Of a stretch of 11,404 nucleotides of DNA, positions 7,401-11,404 are shown one piece after another. Numbering within the stretch: position 1 is the stretch's first letter; every line of letters begins with the position of its first letter. Origin of the DNA: Clostridiales bacterium (GTDB lineage Bacteria > Bacillota > Clostridia > Lachnospirales > WQUN01); NCBI GenBank assembly GCA_031289625.1, contig JAITPB010000149.1, positions 1 through 11,404 on the forward strand, in the 5' to 3' direction. The notes under the pieces are model-generated. The model was not told where the DNA came from. It saw nothing but the letters and a program-made list of their open reading frames with translations, and searched no databases. Both the position numbers and the translations under genes were made by a program.

Positions 7401-8258
7401 ATCCAGATCCGGCAGTTTCCCCTGCGATTTTAAAACCCGCGCACCGACGAGCGCGAGATCCATGAGCATGACAGGCTCGGCCTCCCGGCCAAGCGCCCGC
7501 CGAATCTTTAAATATCTCTCGTACGCGGCCCGCACGGCTGCGTCTTCGATCGTAATTTCATCCAGCTGCGTATGAAATGTCGTGTGACGGCAGTGGTCGG
7601 ACCAGTACGCGTCAATCACGCGCAGTTCCGTGAGCGTCGGATCGCGGCCTTCCGCGCGAAAATAGTCCCGGCAGAACGCGATATCCGCTGCATCCATCGC
7701 CAGGCCGTATTCCGTAAGCAAATCAGATCCGCCGCGCAAAGACACGCGCGCGACAAGCGCGGGCGGCGCGTAAGGCGCGGCGAGTGATTCCCGCGCTTCC
7801 AGCGACGCTTCCCGCGCTTCCACCGGGTTGATGGCGTATTGTTTAAAACGCATCCATTCTTCCTCGGTCAAATCTCCATACAGCAGATAAACCATGGCCG
7901 CGCGCACCACCGGATGATTGTCCGGACAATCGTCCGGCGGCGCGGACATCAGCTGGATACATTCCGCGGCGCTGTTCGCGCGCTGGTCAAATTGTCCGGG
8001 CAAATATTCCACCGCGAAAACGCGCGGCGCGCCTTCTGGCAGGCTGTCATAGAGATCGTCCAACGGCGGCTCCGAAAACACGATGGTTTTGGCGCGCTCG
8101 AACAGCGCGTCATGGATACCCTCCACGTCATAACGCACCAGCGCGCGCAGATCGGTCAGGTTTTTCAAGCCCAGCAGTTCGCGCGCCTCGCGCACTAAAA
8201 AAGCCGCCTCCCGGCGATACTCCTTCTTTTTTTCTACATATACGCGTTTTACGGACAT
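4476..8258 (-). CDS. purL: Phosphoribosylformylglycinamidine synthase, long single-chain form
   Basis: This enzyme converts FGAR, ATP and glutamine to FGAM, step four of IMP synthesis. The 1260-residue protein combines an N-terminal PurS-like region, two synthetase half-domains and a C-terminal class I glutaminase. Visible signatures include WSDHCRHTTF, FKNETHNHPTEIEPYGG, GGRTGRDGVGGATGSS and CNDFGAGG in the synthetase, and GICNGFQ (nucleophile Cys1101) and MGHTER (His1231, Glu1233) completing the glutaminase triad. No separate purS or purQ is needed. Length and motifs fit the clostridial long-form clade. ATG 8258 follows GGAGG with a 7-base gap, so the longer frame starting at 8309 is rejected. 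The start overlaps the end of purD by 10 bases. The connector between the synthetase and glutaminase domains (about residues 955-990) is Ala/Ile/Val-rich and contains a tandem duplication. No terminator is visible after the stop. Confidence 0.97.
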   Translation of the reverse strand: MSVKRVYVEKKKEYRREAAFLVREARELLGLKNLTDLRALVRYDVEGIHDALFERAKTIVFSEPPLDDLYDSLPEGAPRVFAVEYLPGQFDQRANSAAECIQLMSAPPDDCPDNHPVVRAAMVYLLYGDLTEEEWMRFKQYAINPVEAREASLEARESLAAPYAPPALVARVSLRGGSDLLTEYGLAMDAADIAFCRDYFRAEGRDPTLTELRVIDAYWSDHCRHTTFHTQLDEITIEDAAVRAAYERYLKIRRALGREAEPVMLMDLALVGARVLKSQGKLPDLDESEEVNACSVKIMANVDGAREPWLLLFKNETHNHPTEIEPYGGAATCIGGAIRDPLSGRAYVFQAMRVTGSGDPTAPLSETLPGKLPQRKIAGSAAAGFSAYGNQVGLATGLVDEIYHPGYAAKRMEIGVVAGAAPMSHIRRERPEPGDVVVLIGGRTGRDGVGGATGSSKAHDSRSLESCGAEVQKGNAPEERKLQRLFRDREAARLIKRCNDFGAGGVCVAVGELADGLAIDLDQIPKKYEGLDGTELAVSESQERMAVVLAPEDVKAFLQKARAENLEAAPIAKVTASPRLKMTWRGETIVDLSRSFLNSAGAAKHAAAFVEVLPQPETLVEPSVGAIVGTFVPSDIPETIKSLLRDLRFCSRKGLAERFDSTIGAAALLMPYGGKFQQTPSQIMAAKLPVDGETTTCVGMAYGFDPYLSEKNPYWGAYTAVADSAAKLIAAGFSRDKIWLSFQEYFERLRDDPKRWGKPLAALLGALSAQLDLGLAAIGGKDSMSGSFETLDVPPSLVSFSCAAGEAERVISPELKRVGSRVALLSDENVSAALDKAEKMIAAKHVLSAWAVGSGGAAEGLCKMAFGNRLGIKLDASVSLERLFSTRRMGFILELTEAAPLLDAELLGVTTEKYTLVIGGGPMAQAETDWTEIDLTEIERGWASRLDSVYPVPIPPHDSTAVKADAVASAIADTIVDTIVSSAAIPRLAPIHRSPLPKALVPVFPGANCELDTVRALRRAGADPETFLIRNLTPLAVEESIRGMAKAIQRCQMIILPGGFSGGDEPEGAAKLILSFFRNPRVAEAVHELLRTRAGLMLGICNGFQALVKLGLLPFGEIRGADAESPTLTYNVIGRHVSMLAITRVASARSPWMSLMRPGDLHTIAVSHGEGRFTASQAALRRLAEGDQIAAQYAGPDGLPTMAAPYNPNGSALAVEALTSPDGRVLGKMGHTERYARGLYRNVPGCHFQPLFEGGVSYFR
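5319..5342 (-). repeat. Perfect 12-bp tandem duplication in the PurL interdomain linker
   Basis: CACGATTGTGTC occurs twice back to back on the plus strand and encodes DTIVDTIV at about PurL residues 973-980, in the connector before the glutaminase domain. A second short repeat, CGATTTCAGTC at 5444-5454 and 5459-5469 (period 15), encodes part of a TEIDLTEIE stretch just before it. Both keep frame, which suggests slippage tolerated in a flexible linker. Confidence 0.7.
6359..6408. repeat. Two adjacent perfect inverted repeats inside purL
   Basis: TCGGGACG-AA-CGTCCCGA (6359-6376) and AACGCTCG-GCTCAA-CGAGCGTT (6387-6408) each form an 8-bp perfect stem, 10 bases apart. They fall within the coding sequence for the PurL segment around LVEPSVGAIVGTFVPSD. 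Neither is followed by a T-run in either direction, so they do not look like rho-independent terminators. A role is unproven. Confidence 0.4.
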
Positions 8259-9577
8259 GGCCGTACCTCCGGCTGTTGTAAAATCGGGCGGGCTTCTGTG
8301 TCTTCCCACGCGCGCCGCGCCGCTTGCCCGATGTCGCGGCGAACCTGCATCTCTTCAAAAGAAATTTCATAGGCGGCCTGATATGCGCCGTCTATGGCGC
8401 CTGCCAGCGTCTCCGACGTATAAACGACGCTCAGCACGCGCCCGCCCGCAGTCACGTAATGGCCGCGTTCCTGTTTGACGCCCGCGTGGAATATAGTCGC
8501 GCCGGGCAAAGAGATCTGCCCGTCCGCGTTCAAACCATGAATCGGAAATCCGGTTTGCACCGGCCCGGGATATCCGCCGCTGGCCAAAACCACGCAGCAG
8601 GAATGCATTGGCCGAAACCGCGGCGGCGCGTCCGCCAGGCGGCCATCCCGCACGGCGCGCATCACAGTCAGCAGATCGTTTTGCATGAGCGGCAGAATGG
8701 TTTGGGCCTCCGGATCCCCGAAGCGCGCGTTGTATTCAATCACTTTGGGGCCTTGCGGCGTAAGCATCAGCCCGAAGTATAAGCATCCTTTAAAAGGACG
8801 GCCTTCCATCCGCATCGCCCTGACGGTGGGCTGAAAAATTCGCTCCATACATTCCGCTTGCCTATCCGGCGTGTAGAATAAAATGGGCGCGACAGCGCCC
8901 ATGCCGCCTGTGTTAGGCCCCTCGTCGTTGTCCAGCGCTCGCTTGTGATCCATCGCGCTGATCATGGGCGCGATGGTTTCGCCGTCCGTGAAGGTCAGCA
9001 CACTGACTTCCGGGCCGGTCAAACATTCCTCAATGACAATCCGCGCGCCGCTTTCTCCAAAAACGCGCCGCTCCATACAGGCGGCGACGGCGTCAAGCGC
9101 TTCCTCCATCGTATGGCAGACGCGCGAGCCTTTACCCAGCGCGGGGCCGTCCGCTTTGATCACACAGGGCGGCGCGGCGCGGCGAAGATACGCGCGGGCC
9201 TCATCCGGGTCGTCGAACGCGGCCCAGGCCGCTGTGGGAATATCATACTTACGCATCAATTCTTTCGCGAAAATTTTACTGCCTTCGAGTGCGGCGGCGG
9301 CTTTCGACGGCCCAAAGGCGGGCACACCGGCGGCTTCCAGCGCGTCCGTCATGCCTGCGCAGAGCGGGCCGTCCGGCGACACCACCACGAAGTCCATACC
9401 GTGTTTTACAGCGAAATGAACGGCGGCGTCCACATCGCCGCCTGGCACGCAGACGGCGTCCTGCGCGATGCCGCCGTTGCCGGGCAGAGCGTAAACGGCG
9501 GTCACGTCTGGATTCTCCTTGAGTTTGCGTATGATGGCGTGTTCACGTCCGCCGGCGCCGATGACAAGTATTTTCAT
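8249..9577 (-). CDS. purD: Phosphoribosylamine-glycine ligase (GAR synthetase)
   Basis: This ATP-grasp enzyme joins glycine to phosphoribosylamine to give GAR, step two of the pathway, in the cytoplasm. The 442-residue product shows the N-terminal MKILVIGAGGREHA motif, KADGPALGKG (residues 141-150, ATP-grasp lysine loop), DHKRALD followed by NTGGMGA (210-228) and EYNARFGDPEAQ (281-292, metal and ATP site). The usual VVVGPExPL is VVVSPDGPL here, a minor variant. About 20 residues beyond the usual family end overlap the purL ribosome site and start. ATG 9577 follows GGAGG with a 7-base gap and is preferred to a longer frame beginning at 9643. Its ATG overlaps the purN stop by 4 bases (ATGA), implying coupled translation. 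Confidence 0.96.
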   Translation of the reverse strand: MKILVIGAGGREHAIIRKLKENPDVTAVYALPGNGGIAQDAVCVPGGDVDAAVHFAVKHGMDFVVVSPDGPLCAGMTDALEAAGVPAFGPSKAAAALEGSKIFAKELMRKYDIPTAAWAAFDDPDEARAYLRRAAPPCVIKADGPALGKGSRVCHTMEEALDAVAACMERRVFGESGARIVIEECLTGPEVSVLTFTDGETIAPMISAMDHKRALDNDEGPNTGGMGAVAPILFYTPDRQAECMERIFQPTVRAMRMEGRPFKGCLYFGLMLTPQGPKVIEYNARFGDPEAQTILPLMQNDLLTVMRAVRDGRLADAPPRFRPMHSCCVVLASGGYPGPVQTGFPIHGLNADGQISLPGATIFHAGVKQERGHYVTAGGRVLSVVYTSETLAGAIDGAYQAAYEISFEEMQVRRDIGQAARRAWEDTEARPILQQPEVRPCP

Positions 9578-10203
9578 GAGCAGTCCTCCGGGGCTAAAAG
9601 TTTTCCGCAGCACAGTTCTGCCCCAGCGGGCAGAATTTTCCACTCCGCTTCTTCCATGACGCGCTTTTGCAAAGTTTCCGGCGTATCGTCCGCCAGCACG
9701 GACACTTCACGCTGGGAAATGATGCCGCCGCCGTCAATGGTTTCATTGACATAATGCACCGTTGCGCCTGTGACAGTTTCGCCAGCCGCCAGCACGGCTT
9801 CATGCGTGCGAAGGCCGTACATCCCTTTGCCTCCATGACGCGGCAGCAAAGAAGGATGGACGTTGATACAGCGGCGCGGGTAGGCGTCTAGGAACACTTT
9901 GCCCAGAACACGCAGAAACCCCGCGCATACGACGAAGTCAATCCGAAAGGCGCGCAGTTTTTTCAGAAGAGCGCGATCATACGCCTCTGTTTCTGGATAT
10001 TCTTTCCAAGAAATAACTTCGGTGGGAATGCCGGCTTTTTTCGCGCGCTCCAGTGCGGGCGCGTCTGGATGGCTGGACAGAACCAAAGCGAGTTCACAGC
10101 TGGGCATCTCGCCGCGATCCCGCGCGCCGATCAGCGCCTGCAAATTTGTGCCGCCGCCAGATACCAATACAGCGATCCAGAGAATTTTTTTTTGTTTCAG
10201 CAT
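9574..10203 (-). CDS. purN: Phosphoribosylglycinamide formyltransferase (folate-dependent)
   Basis: PurN transfers a formyl group from 10-formyltetrahydrofolate to GAR to make FGAR, step three of purine synthesis. The 209-residue length is typical. The phosphate-binding loop VSGGGTNLQ is at residues 14-22. The catalytic triad of the family is present: N114 and H116 in INVHPSLLP, and D157 in NETIDGGGI. ATG 10203 follows a GAGGG sequence at 9 bases and gives the usual N-terminus; a longer frame beginning at 10347 would run through purM coding sequence. It overlaps purM by 7 bases and purD by 4, so it sits inside one tightly packed transcript. purH, often the next gene after purN, is absent at this junction. 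Confidence 0.96.
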   Translation of the reverse strand: MLKQKKILWIAVLVSGGGTNLQALIGARDRGEMPSCELALVLSSHPDAPALERAKKAGIPTEVISWKEYPETEAYDRALLKKLRAFRIDFVVCAGFLRVLGKVFLDAYPRRCINVHPSLLPRHGGKGMYGLRTHEAVLAAGETVTGATVHYVNETIDGGGIISQREVSVLADDTPETLQKRVMEEAEWKILPAGAELCCGKLLAPEDCS

Positions 10204-11207
10204 AGCGTCAATCCCTCGCCGCCCGGCTGAATGCCGCCGATGACATAGGCGTCCTCGCCTTGCTTCCGCAGACAGGCCAGAGCCGCGTCCGTTTGGCTTT
10301 CCGCCGTTATGACGATCATACCGGCGCCCATGTTGAAGGTATTCCACATATCGCGTTCCGGGACGCCGCCTTCACGCTGAATGCGCGCGAAAATTTCCGG
10401 CTGGAGGACGCGTGTGCGCTCTATGCGTGCGGTCAGTCCCTGCGGGACAACACGCGGGATATTTTCATAGAACCCGCCGCCGGTGATGTGCGCCGCGGCT
10501 TTGATCTCCACTTCCCGCCCCAGCGCCAGCAGTGATTTCACATAAATCTTCGTCGGCGTCAACAATATTTCGCCCAGAGGCCCGCGCAATTCCGCTTCGG
10601 AAAAAATTTTGCGGATCAGGGAAAAGCCGTTGGAATGGACGCCGCTGGAAGCCAGCGCAATGACAGTGTCGCCGGGACTCACGCCGTGCCCGTCGATCAA
10701 ACGGCTTTTTTCCGCGAGGCCCACAGCGAAACCGGCCAGATCATATTCCTCCGCCGGCATCAGGCCCGGATGCTCTGCCGTCTCTCCGCCAATCAGCGCA
10801 CATCCAGCCTGCAGGCAGCCCTCCGCGACGCCGGAGACAATAGCGGCGATTTTTTCAGGGACATTGCGCCCGCAGGCGATATAATCCAAAAAAAACAGCG
10901 GCCGCGCGCCGCTGCAAATAATATCGTTACAGCACATGGCGGCGCAGTCGATGCCGATCGTATCGTGCTGATCCCGCAGGAAAGCGATTTTCAGCTTGGT
11001 GCCGACACCGTCCGCTCCGGAAACCAGCACAGGCTCGCGCATACCCGTAAGCTCTGGCGCGAACAGCGCGCCAAAGCCGCCTATGTCCCCCAGCACGCCC
11101 GCCGTTTTGGTGCGGCGCGCGTGTTTTTTGATCAATTCCACCGCCTGATATCCCGCGGTAATGTCCACGCCTGCTTCGCGATAGATAGATGACGCTGACA
11201 TGCTCAT
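10197..11207 (-). CDS. purM: Phosphoribosylformylglycinamidine cyclo-ligase (AIR synthetase)
   Basis: PurM closes the imidazole ring of FGAM with ATP to form AIR, step five of IMP synthesis, in the cytoplasm as a dimer. The 336-residue product has the expected motifs: SGADGVGTKLKIA (residues 63-75), GIDCAAMCCNDI (85-96), IGGETAEHPGL (139-149), SSGVHSNGFSL (187-197) and HITGGGFYENIPR (240-252). ATG 11207 overlaps the purF TGA as ATGA and has AAGGAG 11 bases upstream; ATG 11201, two codons on, is possible but further from the ribosome site. purM and purL are homologous folds, both present here as separate genes. Confidence 0.97.
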   Translation of the reverse strand: MSMSASSIYREAGVDITAGYQAVELIKKHARRTKTAGVLGDIGGFGALFAPELTGMREPVLVSGADGVGTKLKIAFLRDQHDTIGIDCAAMCCNDIICSGARPLFFLDYIACGRNVPEKIAAIVSGVAEGCLQAGCALIGGETAEHPGLMPAEEYDLAGFAVGLAEKSRLIDGHGVSPGDTVIALASSGVHSNGFSLIRKIFSEAELRGPLGEILLTPTKIYVKSLLALGREVEIKAAAHITGGGFYENIPRVVPQGLTARIERTRVLQPEIFARIQREGGVPERDMWNTFNMGAGMIVITAESQTDAALACLRKQGEDAYVIGGIQPGGEGLTLC

Positions 11208-11404
11208 GTCGCCCCATTCTCCTTGCCGTGTGATATTTGCTGTTCAAATTTGTTCCGCCGCGTGCTTTTCGGTGGATCCGCCGGATATTTTCCGGTGAAG
11301 CAGCCTTTACAGAAACCGGATGAACTGTTTTCCGCAAGCTTGCCGCAGGATTCCACCGGCAGGAAGCCCAAAGAATCCACGCCTATCACCCGCGCCATTT
11401 CAGG
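11204..11404 (-). CDS. purF: Amidophosphoribosyltransferase, C-terminal 66 residues (cut by window edge)
   Basis: The frame enters from the right edge and ends at TGA 11204-11206. It reads PEMARVIGVDSLGF, then GFCKGCFTGKYP, then a Lys/Arg-rich tail. This matches the C-terminus of PurF, the first committed and feedback-regulated enzyme, which makes phosphoribosylamine from PRPP and glutamine. The FCKGC pair corresponds to two cysteine ligands of the [4Fe-4S] cluster in the Bacillus subtilis-type enzyme; cluster-free E. coli-type PurF lacks it. The glutaminase and PRPP sites lie outside the window. The stop overlaps the purM start by 4 bases. Confidence 0.9.
   Translation of the reverse strand, partial: PEMARVIGVDSLGFLPVESCGKLAENSSSGFCKGCFTGKYPADPPKSTRRNKFEQQISHGKENGAT

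Noticed and set aside
6582..7433. Long plus-strand ORF of 283 codons antisense to purL; similarly 4773-5543
   Set aside because: They are shadows of the strongly conserved purL reading frame in GC-rich DNA, with Arg/Ala-rich low-information translations and no ribosome sites.
8258..8309. Upstream start for purL at 8309 (likewise 9643 for purD and 10347 for purN)
   Set aside because: The downstream ATGs have well-placed ribosome sites and give the family N-termini. The extra codons overlap the preceding gene in another frame.

Overview
The window looks like a chromosomal stretch of a Gram-positive, Clostridia-like bacterium with fairly GC-rich coding DNA. The reasons are strong GGAGG-type ribosome sites, a PurF C-terminus with the CxxC pair of Bacillus-type [4Fe-4S] amidophosphoribosyltransferase, a single-chain PurL with a fused glutaminase domain, and an F-M-N-D-L purine gene order resembling clostridial clusters. 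This placement is an inference from family features, not from a database search. No tRNA, rRNA, CRISPR array, insertion sequence or phage gene was seen.

Layout. Positions 1-1086 (minus strand) hold the 5' part of a gene for an exported protein that runs off the left edge. It has a signal peptide, a Trp/Pro-rich patch, nine tandem 12-residue Ser/Pro/Glu/Thr repeats, and an unrecognised C-terminal domain. Its promoter lies in an AT-rich divergent intergenic region (1087-1380). Positions 1381-4470 (plus strand) hold three overlapping genes for paralogous M42-family metallo-aminopeptidases. Positions 4476-11404 (minus strand) hold five purine genes, in transcription order purF (3' end only), purM, purN, purD and purL. 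Each purine gene overlaps the next by 4 to 10 bases. The peptidase and purine operons converge with only 5 bases between their stop codons.

How the genes work together. The purine cluster encodes the first five steps of de novo IMP synthesis: PurF makes phosphoribosylamine, PurD makes GAR, PurN makes FGAR, PurL makes FGAM and PurM makes AIR. purH, often found between purN and purD, is not there.

The most unusual part is the M42 triplet. The middle protein keeps every catalytic and metal-binding motif (with a Glu at one Asp position). The first keeps the metal ligands but has Lys in place of the catalytic Glu. The third has lost the catalytic Glu, the bridging Asp and the last His. This suggests one active peptidase made together with two pseudoenzyme paralogs, perhaps as a mixed tetrahedral (TET-like) complex. 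The first gene also lacks an ordinary start codon at its expected N-terminus: an ATC stands at ideal distance from the ribosome site.
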